From: Agromyces protaetiae
GTDB lineage: Bacteria; Actinomycetota; Actinomycetes; Actinomycetales; Microbacteriaceae
Reading direction: 5' to 3'
Assembly: GCF_030866785.1 (NCBI RefSeq)
Contig: NZ_CP133018.1
Location: forward strand, 2,542,001-2,606,000
Length of the DNA stretch: 64,000 nucleotides
A program made the position numbers and the translations under genes. The notes beneath the pieces are model-generated. The model had not been told where the DNA came from. It saw only the letters and a program-made list of their open reading frames with translations, and ran no database searches. Below, one piece after another: positions 44,965 to 53,395 of this stretch (the stretch's first letter is position 1; each line of letters begins with the position of its first letter).

Positions 44965-45675
44965 TTGGCCGACAACCTCGAAGCGCTGGGCGCGGCGCTC
45001 CCGCAGGTGTGGCAGGGGGTGCTCATCACCCTCCAGCTCACCGTCGGGGGCGCCCTCCTGGCGTTCGTGCTGGCGGTCGCGCTCGGGCTCATGGCCCGGG
45101 CAGACCGCACGTTCGTGCGTGGCATCGCGCGCGTGGTGATCGAGTTCTTCCGCGGGACATCCCTCGTCGTCCAGCTGTTCTTCCTGTTCTTCGTCCTCCC
45201 CCAGCTCGGCGTCGAACTGCCGCCGATGCTCGTCGGCATCCTCGGGCTCGGGCTGAACTACGGCGCCTACGGCGCCGAGGTCGTGCGCGGATCGATCAAC
45301 GCCGTGCCGGCCGGGCAGTGGGAGGCCACGACCGCGCTGAGCATGGGCCCGGTCCAGCGGATGACCCGCGTCATCTTCCCGCAGGCATGGGCGCTCATGC
45401 TGCCCTCGCTGAACAACCTGCTCGTCCTGCTGCTGAAGGGCACGGCGATCGTGAGCTTCATCACAATGGCCGACCTGACGTTCGAGCTCGGCAAGCTCCG
45501 GCAGAGCACAGACACGTTCTTCGCCTACACCGTGGGGCTCGTGATCTACTTCGTCATCGCGTACGCGCTGACGCTCGTCATGAACGCGCTGGAGATCCGC
45601 GCCAAGCACCGGCTCGGCGTCGGTGACTCGCTGCGGGCCGTGCTCCGCCCGAAGACCCCGGAGAAGACCGTATGA
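44965..45675 (+). CDS. ehuC: ectoine/hydroxyectoine ABC transporter permease EhuC
   Basis: 236 residues starting with TTG two bases after the ehuB stop. Polar amino acid transporter-type permease (His/Glu/Gln/Arg/opine family): VWQGVLITLQLTVGG at TM1, FFRGTSLVVQLFFLFFVLP near 58 and coupling loop EATTALSMGPVQRMTRVIFPQAW near 120. Five predicted TM helices. Overlaps ehuD by 4 bases. Confidence 0.88.
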   Translation: MADNLEALGAALPQVWQGVLITLQLTVGGALLAFVLAVALGLMARADRTFVRGIARVVIEFFRGTSLVVQLFFLFFVLPQLGVELPPMLVGILGLGLNYGAYGAEVVRGSINAVPAGQWEATTALSMGPVQRMTRVIFPQAWALMLPSLNNLLVLLLKGTAIVSFITMADLTFELGKLRQSTDTFFAYTVGLVIYFVIAYALTLVMNALEIRAKHRLGVGDSLRAVLRPKTPEKTV

Positions 45676-46325
45676 ACGACCTCTGGAGCTGGAGCACCGC
45701 GTGGGAGGCGCTTCCACAGCTGTTGGAGGCGTTCGTCCGGGTCACGCTCCTCGTCACCGTGCTCGGCAGCGCCATCGCCGCCGTCCTCGGACTGCTGCTG
45801 GCGATCGCCCGGCGCTCCCTGCCGAGGCCGCTCTCGGCGATCCTCGGCTTCGCGATGAACTTCGTCCGGATGACGCCGATCGTCGTCCAGCTGCTGTTCG
45901 TCTACTACCTGTTCCTCTCGGTGGACCCGGTGGTGCTCGGCATCGTAATCTTCGGCGTCCACTACGCCACCTACATGGCCGAGGCGTACCGCGCGGGCAT
46001 CGATTCGATTCCCGCGGGCCAGTGGGAGGCGACCACGGCGCTGTCCATGTCACGCCGCCGGGCCTGGACGGCGGTCATCATCCCGCAGGCGGTCCGAGCC
46101 ACCGCACCGGCGCTCGGCAACTACGTGATCTCGATGCTGAAGGACACCCCGTTCCTCATCGCGATCACCGTCGTCGAACTCGTCCGCGCCGCCCTCATCA
46201 TCGGCGGCAACACGTTCCGGTACGTCGAGGTGTTCACGCTCGCCGGCATCATCTTCCTGCTCGCCAGCTACCCGACGTCGTTGCTCGTCGGCCGATTGGA
46301 GAAACGCCTTGCCTACACCTCCTGA
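45672..46325 (+). CDS. ehuD: ectoine/hydroxyectoine ABC transporter permease EhuD
   Basis: 217 residues, same permease family as EhuC: FVRMTPIVVQLLFVYYLF near 68 and EATTALSMSRRRAWTAVIIPQAVRATAPALGNY near 120. Five predicted TM helices. Shares a 4-base overlap with ehuC and a 17-base overlap with ehuA. Pairs with EhuC to form the membrane channel. Confidence 0.88.
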   Translation: MNDLWSWSTAWEALPQLLEAFVRVTLLVTVLGSAIAAVLGLLLAIARRSLPRPLSAILGFAMNFVRMTPIVVQLLFVYYLFLSVDPVVLGIVIFGVHYATYMAEAYRAGIDSIPAGQWEATTALSMSRRRAWTAVIIPQAVRATAPALGNYVISMLKDTPFLIAITVVELVRAALIIGGNTFRYVEVFTLAGIIFLLASYPTSLLVGRLEKRLAYTS

Positions 46326-47121
46326 CCCGAAGGAACGCCCCGAAGCCACGAAGCCTGGGGCCCCAGCGATCCGATTCGCCGGCGTACAGAAGCGGTTCGG
46401 CGGCCACACGGTGCTCGACGACCTCGAGTTCACGGTCGCCAAGGGTGATCGGGTCACCCTGATCGGGCCGAGCGGATCGGGGAAGACCACCATCCTCCGC
46501 CTCGTGATGACCCTCGAGGAGGCCGATGGCGGCTACATCTTCATCGATGGCGAGCCGCTCACGCATCGCGAGGTCGACGGGCGGCGGGTCGAGCTCAAGG
46601 AGAAGCACAAGAACCGGATGCGCCAGCGCATCGGGATGGTCTTCCAGCAGTTCAACCTCTTCCCGAACATGACCGTCATGGAGAACCTCATCGAGGCCCC
46701 CGTACACGTGCTCGGCATCCCGAAGAAGGCCGCGATGGAGAAGGCGCGGGATCTGCTCGACCGGGTGGGCCTCGCCGACAAGGCGGATGCGCACCCGCTC
46801 GAGCTGTCGGGTGGGCAGCAGCAGCGGGTCGCGATCGCACGGGCGCTCGCCATGGATCCGGAGATCCTGCTGCTCGACGAGGTCACGAGCGCGCTCGACC
46901 CCGAGATCGTCGGTGACGTGCTCAACATCCTCCGTGACATCGCGCAGACGACGGACATCACGATGCTCATCGTCACGCACGAGATGCAGTTCGCGCGCGA
47001 CGTGTCCAACCGCGTCCTCATGTTCGATCACGGGTCGATCGTGGAGGAGGGCAGCCCCGAGCAGATCTTCACCGAACCGCGCGAGCATCGAACCAGGGAG
47101 TTCCTCTCCGCCGTACTCTGA
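46309..47121 (+). CDS. ehuA: ectoine/hydroxyectoine ABC transporter ATP-binding protein EhuA
   Basis: 270 residues from a TTG. Walker A GPSGSGKTTILR near 55, Q-loop VFQQFNLFPNMTV near 107, signature LSGGQQQR near 162, Walker B ILLLDEVTSALD near 183, H-loop VTHEMQFARD near 220. The order B–C–D–A matches ehu operons. No ectoine degradation genes (eutABCDE/doe) are present, so uptake here may serve osmoprotection rather than catabolism. Confidence 0.88.
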   Translation: MPTPPDPKERPEATKPGAPAIRFAGVQKRFGGHTVLDDLEFTVAKGDRVTLIGPSGSGKTTILRLVMTLEEADGGYIFIDGEPLTHREVDGRRVELKEKHKNRMRQRIGMVFQQFNLFPNMTVMENLIEAPVHVLGIPKKAAMEKARDLLDRVGLADKADAHPLELSGGQQQRVAIARALAMDPEILLLDEVTSALDPEIVGDVLNILRDIAQTTDITMLIVTHEMQFARDVSNRVLMFDHGSIVEEGSPEQIFTEPREHRTREFLSAVL

Positions 47122-47279
47122 CCGCCGGCGGGGATCCCGGCACGCGTCCCGACGTGCGAGCACGTCGACAGAATCGGAGTGACCGCTAGCATTTGGTGCA
47201 GTGCGCCAGCGTCGGGCACGGCCCTCGGGGCATCCGGCCGGCGTTTCGACCCGTGACCGTCCCGACGAACCGGAGACCC

Positions 47280-48125
47280 ATGCGTAAGCGCGGCCTCATC
47301 ATCCTCGGCGCCGGCGTCGGCGTGCTCGCCCTCGTCGTCGGCGGCGCCTACTGGGCAGGGCGCTCGCTCTTCCACGAGCCCACGGCGCGCGGCGTCGACT
47401 CCGTGATCGGAGAACTCGGCGGTGAGCGGGTGCTGGGCGTGTTCGCCCACCCCGACGACGAGCAGACCGTCAACGGATTGTTCTGGCGGGCGTCGGAGCG
47501 CGACGGCGCCTACACGGCCATGATCACCGCGACTCGGGGCGAAGCGGGCGAGCAGTCGCCCACCGTCGGGCGCCAGGTGGACCTCGGGACGATCCGCGAG
47601 GCGGAAGCGCTCATGAACAGCTTCAATCTCGGGGTCGACCGGCACGTCGTGTGGGACTACCCCGACGGCGGAGTACCGGAGGCTGACGAGCAGGAGCTCG
47701 TCGATCGCGTCGCCGACGAGATGCGCCTGGTCAAGCCCGACGTCGTCGTCGCGTTCTGGCCGGAATCGGGCGCGACCGGGCACAAGGACCACATGGAGAT
47801 GGGCTCGGCCACCGAGCAGGCCATCGCGCAGGTCGCGGCGGCGGACGACACCTACGCCGGCCCGCGATGGATCGTCTACACGATCAGCCCGACCTCGGCG
47901 CTCGCCGCCTTCGGCGGCGAGCAGGGCGCGTTCGTCGTCGAGAATCAACCGGATCCCGACTACGCGATGCCCGCCGAGGTGCAGAAGAAGCACGAGGGAT
48001 GGGCGATCCACCGATCGCAGGAGAACTACATGCAGGAGTCGTACATCCTGCCGACCTGGCTGATCTACGCACTGTGGGATCAGGAGTTCTACCACGTCCG
48101 CGATCTCCAGGCCGACCCGCTCTGA
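47280..48125 (+). CDS. membrane-anchored PIG-L family deacetylase
   Basis: 281 residues from ATG 47280 with GGAG 5 bases upstream. Single N-terminal hydrophobic helix (LIILGAGVGVLALVVGG), likely a signal anchor placing the domain outside. Zinc-site motif AHPDDEQTVNGLFW near 60 (AHPDDE) and the third ligand region ATGHKDHMEMG near 165. Family members (MshB, BshB, GPI-type) de-N-acetylate GlcNAc-like sugars; an exported member may act on a cell-wall or secreted glycoconjugate. A GTG at 47253 is an alternative start. Confidence 0.85.
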   Translation: MRKRGLIILGAGVGVLALVVGGAYWAGRSLFHEPTARGVDSVIGELGGERVLGVFAHPDDEQTVNGLFWRASERDGAYTAMITATRGEAGEQSPTVGRQVDLGTIREAEALMNSFNLGVDRHVVWDYPDGGVPEADEQELVDRVADEMRLVKPDVVVAFWPESGATGHKDHMEMGSATEQAIAQVAAADDTYAGPRWIVYTISPTSALAAFGGEQGAFVVENQPDPDYAMPAEVQKKHEGWAIHRSQENYMQESYILPTWLIYALWDQEFYHVRDLQADPL

Positions 48126-48157
48126 CGCAGCGACGACCGCGAGTCACCGGGCGGATC

Positions 48158-49108
48158 TCAGGCCGTCTCGACCACGCCCGGGCACGCGAACGGCAGCCCG
48201 ATCGTGATCTCGGACTCGTACGTGTTCACGTCGACGAGTCCGCGCAGTACGATCTCGCCCGCGGGCGACGCGTCCGCGGAGCCCGCATGCACGGTCGCCT
48301 CCCCGCTGAACGCGTCGCCGGGTTCGAGCGGCATGAGCGGCGGTTCGCTCGCGGTCGCGTACGCGTCGGTCATCGCCTGCAGGAACCGGTCGCCGTGCTG
48401 GAGCAGGTGAAGGTTCACCGAGGAGCTGTCGTCTGCGCTCACGGCGTAGCCGTCACCCGATCGGAGCAGCGAGACCTGACCCTGACCGCCGAGGTTCGCG
48501 TCCGTATCGAAGTACACGCTCACGATGAGATCGCCCGTCGACGTCGACCGCATGCACTGCGTGGTCGCGACCCAACCCGGTGCGGCTCCGGGCAGGCCGC
48601 CGCCCTCCAGGGTGAGGTCGCCGCGCGAGACGGGCGCCACGGTCGCGGTGCACGCGGAACCGCCGTCCATCGCAGCGAAGGCCAATGCGTCGCCGCGCTG
48701 CAGCAGCTCGCCGGCCACGCCGCCGAAGCCGGACAGCATCGCCAGCGCCTCGGCGCCGAGGGCGCCGAAGGACAGCCGGTCGACGGTGCGCCACTCCCCG
48801 GCGGCGAGCATGGCCGAGAGGTCGTCGCATGAACGGCTGCTGGCGAGCATGAGCGACGATTCCCCCGCCGCGACCAGCGCCACATCGGCCGTGACGTACA
48901 GGCCGCGGAACGCACTCATCACTCCGCCGTCGGCCTCGGGCACCGTCGGCGACGGTGCACCGGCACCGGCTGACGGGCGATCGGAGGCGGCGCTGCCGGC
49001 GCCGGCGCCTGTGTCGGCGGTGTCGGTGTCGGTGCAGGCCGTGAGCCCCACCGCGCTGACCAGCGCAGCGGCCAGCACCAGCGCGGTTGAGAACCTAGAG
49101 CGCGTCAT
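48158..49108 (-). CDS. lipoprotein of unknown function (small partner)
   Basis: 316 residues. Lipobox VGLTACTDT near residue 24, then a 35-residue Ala/Gly/Ser/Thr/Asp linker. The rest is beta-rich with two Cys pairs (RSCDDL, SACTAT, TTQCMRS, FACPG). No recognisable catalytic motif. It overlaps the 3' end of the larger lipoprotein gene by 14 bases, so the two are co-transcribed. I do not recognise the family. Confidence 0.75.
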   Translation of the reverse strand: MTRSRFSTALVLAAALVSAVGLTACTDTDTADTGAGAGSAASDRPSAGAGAPSPTVPEADGGVMSAFRGLYVTADVALVAAGESSLMLASSRSCDDLSAMLAAGEWRTVDRLSFGALGAEALAMLSGFGGVAGELLQRGDALAFAAMDGGSACTATVAPVSRGDLTLEGGGLPGAAPGWVATTQCMRSTSTGDLIVSVYFDTDANLGGQGQVSLLRSGDGYAVSADDSSSVNLHLLQHGDRFLQAMTDAYATASEPPLMPLEPGDAFSGEATVHAGSADASPAGEIVLRGLVDVNTYESEITIGLPFACPGVVETA

Positions 49109-51125
49109 AGAAGTAGCTCACCTTCGGGCATCGTGGATCCTCCTTGACCCGGACGATAGGCCAGCTGAGATCGCTGAACGGGAAGCTGCTCCCCCCGAGC
49201 AGAATCTCGACCTCACCGACCGGGCGACCGACCCGGCCGTCCGCGAGGATCTCGGCGCGCGCATTCAGGAACGGGAAGAACGTGAGCCGGCCGTCCAGGA
49301 ACTGTGCTCCGCCCTCGCCCGTCATGATGAAGAACGGGTTCGGTCCTTCGCGGTCGTTCGTCAAGACGCTGATCGGGTTGTCCTGGCCGGCGAAGTCGCT
49401 CGGCACCGGAACCCCGGTGATCCCACCGGCAGCCTGCAGCATGCCGCTGCTGGTCGCGCCGTCGTAGCCCGCACTGCCCTTGAACGGGCCGGCCACGCCG
49501 GCGCAACTCACGAGGTCGACGTAGACCCTCGGCAGCTTCGCGAGGATGAGGTTCACCTCGTTCTCGCCCTGGGCGACGATGATGTCCACACCGTGGTACG
49601 CGACCTCGAGCACGATGCTCTGCGACGGGAGCCCCGCCTTCACGAGCACGTCCTTGAGCAGGTCGAACGTCTTGCCGACCGCGAAACCCACCGCATTCGC
49701 CAGGAACCCGTACGCATCGCCGAGCTCGAAGGGGAATTTCTCTTTGTCGAGCGACGCGATGAAGGTCGCCTTCCCTTTCAGCTGCTCGCCCTCGCCCGAC
49801 GGGTCCTCGACGGGCGGCTTCACCTCGAGCGTCGCCGTGCCGTCGGCGCCCGTCTTCGAACCCCCGTCCATCTTCACGCTGTCGGCCGAGATCGCCTTCA
49901 GGAGCTGCGCCCCACCGTGCTGGAGTCCGCCGACCTGGGGCTGCTGGCTGCTCCAGCGCACCGTCATGTCCTTCATCGGCCCGGGCTTCGGCACCTCCAT
50001 GCCGGCGAGCGAGTAGCACTCGATCGTCTCGAGCGCGACCTTCGGATCGAACCGCGCGGTCGCCGTGAGCGTGATGTGCTCATCGCGCGTGCCCGCCCTG
50101 TGTTTGAAATGCGTGGACGTCTTGTCCGCGGAGAGATCGAGCCGGGTGGCGAGCAGCAGCATGATCGCGCTGGCTGCGGCGCCTGCCTTCCCCCACGCCT
50201 CGTTCGCCTTGTCGAAGGCCTCCTTGCCGCCCTCGGTGAGAAACTCCTTCGCCAGCCGGTCTTTGAGCTCGCCCTTGAGGAAGTCGCTGTGCGCTTTCAC
50301 GGCCGGGTCGTCGGGGCTCGCGAAGATCGACGCGAACTCGCCGCAGGCCCCGGCCGGTGCCGCGTGCGCGACACCGACCCCGAGGATGGCGTCGATGAAC
50401 CCCGGCCCGCTCGCTTCGGGCACCGGTCCCCCGGCGCCGGCGGCGACCTCGCCGAAGCGGCTCGTCGCGTGCCCGAGCAGCAGCGTCGTCTGCAGCGGGT
50501 CGAAGAAGACCTCGGCCGGATCGGCGCCGGCGTACAGCACCTGCTGACGCTGACCCGCGAGCGCACGCACGCCCGCCGCCGCGCTCGCGAAGATCGCGTG
50601 GTCGCCCGGTTCCTTCGCCCAGCCGCCGATGGCGGCGGCGACCTGAACGGGTGCCGCGTCCTGGTCGGTCAGCCCGACGGCGGTCAACAGCGTCGCGAAC
50701 TGCTCGATGGAGTACCAGTCGCCGGATCGCGTCGCCTCGGCGAGCATGGGCACGAGCTCCGCGTAGACGGGCGCATCGATCATCGCGAGGTGGTCGGGAG
50801 CCGCGACCACCGACCCGTCGACGGACACGATGGCGTGCCCGGATCGTCGCAACAGCTCGGCGGTCGCGGCAGCCGAACGCGCGTCGTCGTCCGCCAGGAT
50901 CTCGGCGACGAGCTGTTCGGCCGCCGTCACGGGGTCATTGGGCAGATCGGTCGCGATCGCCTCGATCGCCGTGGCATCGACCGGGTCGGCCCCACCGCCC
51001 GGTTCATCGCCACCGGGCGTGCACGCCGTGGTGACCAGCGCCGCACAGATCGCCGTCGCGACGGTCGCGGTCCACCGCGCGCGGGCGGCGCGTCGTCGTG
51101 GCCGGTGGGCTGATGCTCGATTCAC
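49095..51125 (-). CDS. large lipoprotein of unknown function
   Basis: 676 residues from a GTG. Twin-arginine-rich N-terminus ([12 protein letters not shown]) then a hydrophobic segment ending TTACTPGGDEPGGG, a probable lipobox. The N-terminal half is helical and Ala-rich. The C-terminal half (about 330–676) contains repeated beta segments (HITLTATARFDPK, GADGTATLEVKPPVED, IVLEVAYHGVDIIV), suggestive of Ig-like or bacterial surface-domain folds. Near the end FFPFLNARAEILADGRVG is followed by CPKVSYFYDAL. Function unknown. Upstream partner of the smaller lipoprotein. Confidence 0.75.
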   Translation of the reverse strand: MNRASAHRPRRRAARARWTATVATAICAALVTTACTPGGDEPGGGADPVDATAIEAIATDLPNDPVTAAEQLVAEILADDDARSAAATAELLRRSGHAIVSVDGSVVAAPDHLAMIDAPVYAELVPMLAEATRSGDWYSIEQFATLLTAVGLTDQDAAPVQVAAAIGGWAKEPGDHAIFASAAAGVRALAGQRQQVLYAGADPAEVFFDPLQTTLLLGHATSRFGEVAAGAGGPVPEASGPGFIDAILGVGVAHAAPAGACGEFASIFASPDDPAVKAHSDFLKGELKDRLAKEFLTEGGKEAFDKANEAWGKAGAAASAIMLLLATRLDLSADKTSTHFKHRAGTRDEHITLTATARFDPKVALETIECYSLAGMEVPKPGPMKDMTVRWSSQQPQVGGLQHGGAQLLKAISADSVKMDGGSKTGADGTATLEVKPPVEDPSGEGEQLKGKATFIASLDKEKFPFELGDAYGFLANAVGFAVGKTFDLLKDVLVKAGLPSQSIVLEVAYHGVDIIVAQGENEVNLILAKLPRVYVDLVSCAGVAGPFKGSAGYDGATSSGMLQAAGGITGVPVPSDFAGQDNPISVLTNDREGPNPFFIMTGEGGAQFLDGRLTFFPFLNARAEILADGRVGRPVGEVEILLGGSSFPFSDLSWPIVRVKEDPRCPKVSYFYDAL

Positions 51126-51243
51126 GCGGATCAGTCAAGCGCCCGCGACGGCCCAGGCAGCTAGGGGCGGATGTCCCGAATCGGCGCCGACCCGGATCAG
51201 GACCGGCACGGATCACCACCGGCGCGGATCCGCCCGGCCCGGA

Positions 51244-51837
51244 TCAGCGCCAGCCGTGCCGGGCCGCCAGCGCCGCGGTGAGCCGGTCGTACGGCGCACG
51301 GTCGAGCGTGGCGCCCTCGCGTCGCATGCCAGCCGTGCGCACCCGGTACACGCGGTCGATGCGCGCCCAGCTGGGGCGGCCCTCCGCGTCCCACCCGCCG
51401 GCGCCCAGTGCCACGTACCGGTCGGGGTCGTCGTGCGGCTTGCTCGTGAGCTGCACCGCGAGGTACTCCCCGGGTGCGCCCGCGGCCACGATCGCGACGG
51501 GCCGGTCCTTGCCCCGGCCGTCGCGCTCCTCGTACGGCACCCACGTCCAGACGACCTCGCCCGGGTCGGGCTCGCCGTCGTGCTCGGGCGCGTACGCGAA
51601 CCGCACCCGGCCCACGCGCCGCGGATCGAGCTCGATGGTCGCGGACGCCCCGGAGGCACCGGGCGACGGCGCACCCGCCGTGCGCGACCCCACCGAGGCA
51701 TCCGACCCCACCGAGGCATCCGCCCGCACCGAGCCAGTCGCCCGCATAGAGCCGGTCGCCCGCCCACGCGCGCCGCGCGCGCGACCCGCACCCAGGACAC
51801 GCCGAAGGGCGGTGAGGAAGCGACCGGTGCCTGACAC
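51244..51837 (-). CDS. PemK/MazF-like protein with repeat-containing N-terminus
   Basis: 197 residues from a GTG. The last 125 residues match actinobacterial PemK-like proteins: DPGEVVWTWVPYEERDGRGKDRPVAIVA near 90, LTSKPHDDP near 130, RIDRVYRV near 160 and the end LTAALAARHGWR. No antitoxin gene is adjacent, so a toxin role is doubtful. Residues about 27–51 are six-residue repeats (ATGSMR, ATGSVR, ADASVG, SDASVG) that correspond to an in-frame 18-bp DNA tandem repeat. The region between this gene and the large lipoprotein is short and empty. Confidence 0.75.
   Translation of the reverse strand: MSGTGRFLTALRRVLGAGRARGARGRATGSMRATGSVRADASVGSDASVGSRTAGAPSPGASGASATIELDPRRVGRVRFAYAPEHDGEPDPGEVVWTWVPYEERDGRGKDRPVAIVAAGAPGEYLAVQLTSKPHDDPDRYVALGAGGWDAEGRPSWARIDRVYRVRTAGMRREGATLDRAPYDRLTAALAARHGWR
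51686..51757. repeat. 18-bp tandem repeat inside the PemK-like gene, 4 units
   Basis: Two near-identical units containing ACCGAGGCATCCG (51686–51721) and two containing GCCCGCACCGAGCC-like sequence (51722–51757) run in the same 18-bp register. Because 18 is a multiple of 3, they encode four six-residue repeats without breaking the reading frame. Confidence 0.75.
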
Positions 51838-51891
51838 ACCCGCACACTACCCCACCGCCCTCGCGGTGATTCAGCGAGTCACACGCGTGAC

Positions 51892-53112
51892 TCAGACCGT
51901 CTCGAACTTGTAGGCCTCGCTGCCGTGCACCGAGGTGTCGATGCCCGCGAGCTCGTCCTCGTTCTTGACCCGGAAGCCGATCGTCTTCTCGATGGCGAAG
52001 CCGAGGATCCAGGCGACGACGAACGAGTAGACCATCACGCCCACCGCGGCGATCGTCTGCACCGCGAGCTGGCCGAGGTCACCGCCCGTGAAGAGACCGG
52101 TGTCGATGGCGAAGAAGCCGAGGTAGAGCGTGCCGATGAGGCCACCGACGAGGTGGATGCCGACCACGTCGAGCGAGTCGTCGAAGCCCATCTTGAACTT
52201 CAGCTCGATCGCGAGGGCGCAGATCGCACCCGTGACGATGCCGAGGAGGAGCGCCCAGCCGGGCTCGAGGTTGGCACACGCCGGGGTGATCGCGACCAGA
52301 CCGGCCACGGCGCCCGAGGCGGCGCCGACCGCGGTCGGCTTGCCGTCCTTGATCTTCTCCACGATCAGCCAGCCGATGATGGCCGCGGCGGTCGCGCCGA
52401 TGGTGTTGATCGCGATGAGGCCGACGCCGGCGAGCTCGTTGGAGAACTCGGCGCCCGCGTTGAACCCGAACCAGCCGAACCACAGCACGGCCGCGCCGAG
52501 CAGCGTCAGCGGCACGTTGTGCGGCTTGTCGATGCCCTTCTGGAAGCCGACGCGCTTGCCGAGCACCAGGGCCAGGGCGAGCGCCGCAGCACCGGCGTTG
52601 ATGTGCACCGCGGTGCCGCCGGCGTAGTCGATGACCTCGGGCAGCCCCAGGGTCTCGCCGAGGTTGAGGATCCAGCCGCCGCCCCAGACCCAGGCCGCGA
52701 CCGGGAAGTACACGACGGTGGCCCAGATGCCCGCGAAGATCATCCAGGAGCCGAACTTCGCGCGGTCGGCGATCGCACCGGAGATCAGCGCGACGGTGAT
52801 GATCGCGAAGGTCGACCCGAAGGCGACGCCGATCAGGTCGGTGTTGGCCGACTCACCCGTCGCGAGCTGTCCGAGCCCGAAGTCGGAGAACGGGTTGCCA
52901 GCGAAGTCCCAGACCCCGCCGACTGCGCTCATGTTGTAGCCGTAGAGCACCCAGAGCACGGCGACGAGACCGAGCGCGCCGAAGCTCATCATCATCATGC
53001 TCACGACGCTCTTCGCCTTGACGAGGCCGCCGTAGAAGAACGCGACGCCCGGGGTCATGAAGAGCACGAGGGCGGTTGCGGTGATCGCCCATGCAATGCT
53101 TCCCGTATCCAT
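51892..53112 (-). CDS. amtB: ammonium transporter (Amt/MEP family)
   Basis: 406 residues with about 11 TM helices. ALVLFMTPGVAFFYGGLVKAKSVVSMMMMSF near 15–45, first pore His in VHINAGAAALALALVLG near 168, GFQKGIDKPHNVPLTLLGAAVLWFGWFGFNAG near 190–220 and second pore His in VVGIHLVGGLIGTLYLG near 318. Moves ammonium across the membrane during nitrogen limitation. No PII (glnK) or glnD follows on either side, although these often accompany amtB in actinobacteria. Preceded by a GlnR-like operator region. Confidence 0.96.
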   Translation of the reverse strand: MDTGSIAWAITATALVLFMTPGVAFFYGGLVKAKSVVSMMMMSFGALGLVAVLWVLYGYNMSAVGGVWDFAGNPFSDFGLGQLATGESANTDLIGVAFGSTFAIITVALISGAIADRAKFGSWMIFAGIWATVVYFPVAAWVWGGGWILNLGETLGLPEVIDYAGGTAVHINAGAAALALALVLGKRVGFQKGIDKPHNVPLTLLGAAVLWFGWFGFNAGAEFSNELAGVGLIAINTIGATAAAIIGWLIVEKIKDGKPTAVGAASGAVAGLVAITPACANLEPGWALLLGIVTGAICALAIELKFKMGFDDSLDVVGIHLVGGLIGTLYLGFFAIDTGLFTGGDLGQLAVQTIAAVGVMVYSFVVAWILGFAIEKTIGFRVKNEDELAGIDTSVHGSEAYKFETV

Positions 53113-53208
53113 TGGAATTCCTCACCAGTCAAAGTTGCAGGGATGTACCGCGAGGAATCGAGGAGCTGCGAAAGGTCTCGGGTACGTCCCTCAGACTGGT
53201 GCTGGCAC

Positions 53209-53278
53209 GTTTCGACCAGAGGACATGACTCGTTTCGGGTCGGTTACGAAGAACGCGCTCAGGTAACAGGCATGTTTC
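53209..53278 (-). promoter_or_regulatory. GlnR-like binding region upstream of amtB
   Basis: On the minus strand GTAAC–N6–GAAAC (plus-strand 53232–53247) matches the GlnR a-site GTnAC–N6–GaAAC exactly. Further half-sites lie at 11-base steps or nearly so (GTTTC at 53209–53213, a weaker one at 53220–53224, GTAAC at 53263–53267, GTTTC at 53274–53278). The run covers about 70 bases, 97–166 bases upstream of the amtB start, consistent with nitrogen-limited activation by several GlnR dimers. Confidence 0.6.
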
Positions 53279-53319
53279 GCGAGGCCACAGATCGGCCGGG
53301 AGTCGGCGAAGGACGGTTG

Positions 53320-53391
53320 CGGATGCCCCGCCTGGCGCCGAAGCCTCGGGTGGGACGGATGCCCCGCCTGGCGCGGATGCCTCGTGGGTCC
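53320..53391. repeat. 18-bp tandem repeat, 4 units, upstream of amtB
   Basis: Four 18-base units beginning CGGATGCC, CCGAAGCC, CGGATGCC, CGGATGCC; units 1 and 3 (53320–53337 and 53356–53373) are identical. The array ends at the zapE stop codon and lies 42 bases beyond the GlnR-like region on the far side from amtB. Otherwise 53113–53395 holds no gene. Confidence 0.8.
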
Positions 53392-53395
53392 GCCG

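Noticed and set aside
51244..51837. Active toxin–antitoxin module
   Set aside because: Only the PemK-like half is present; no small antitoxin gene flanks it on either side.
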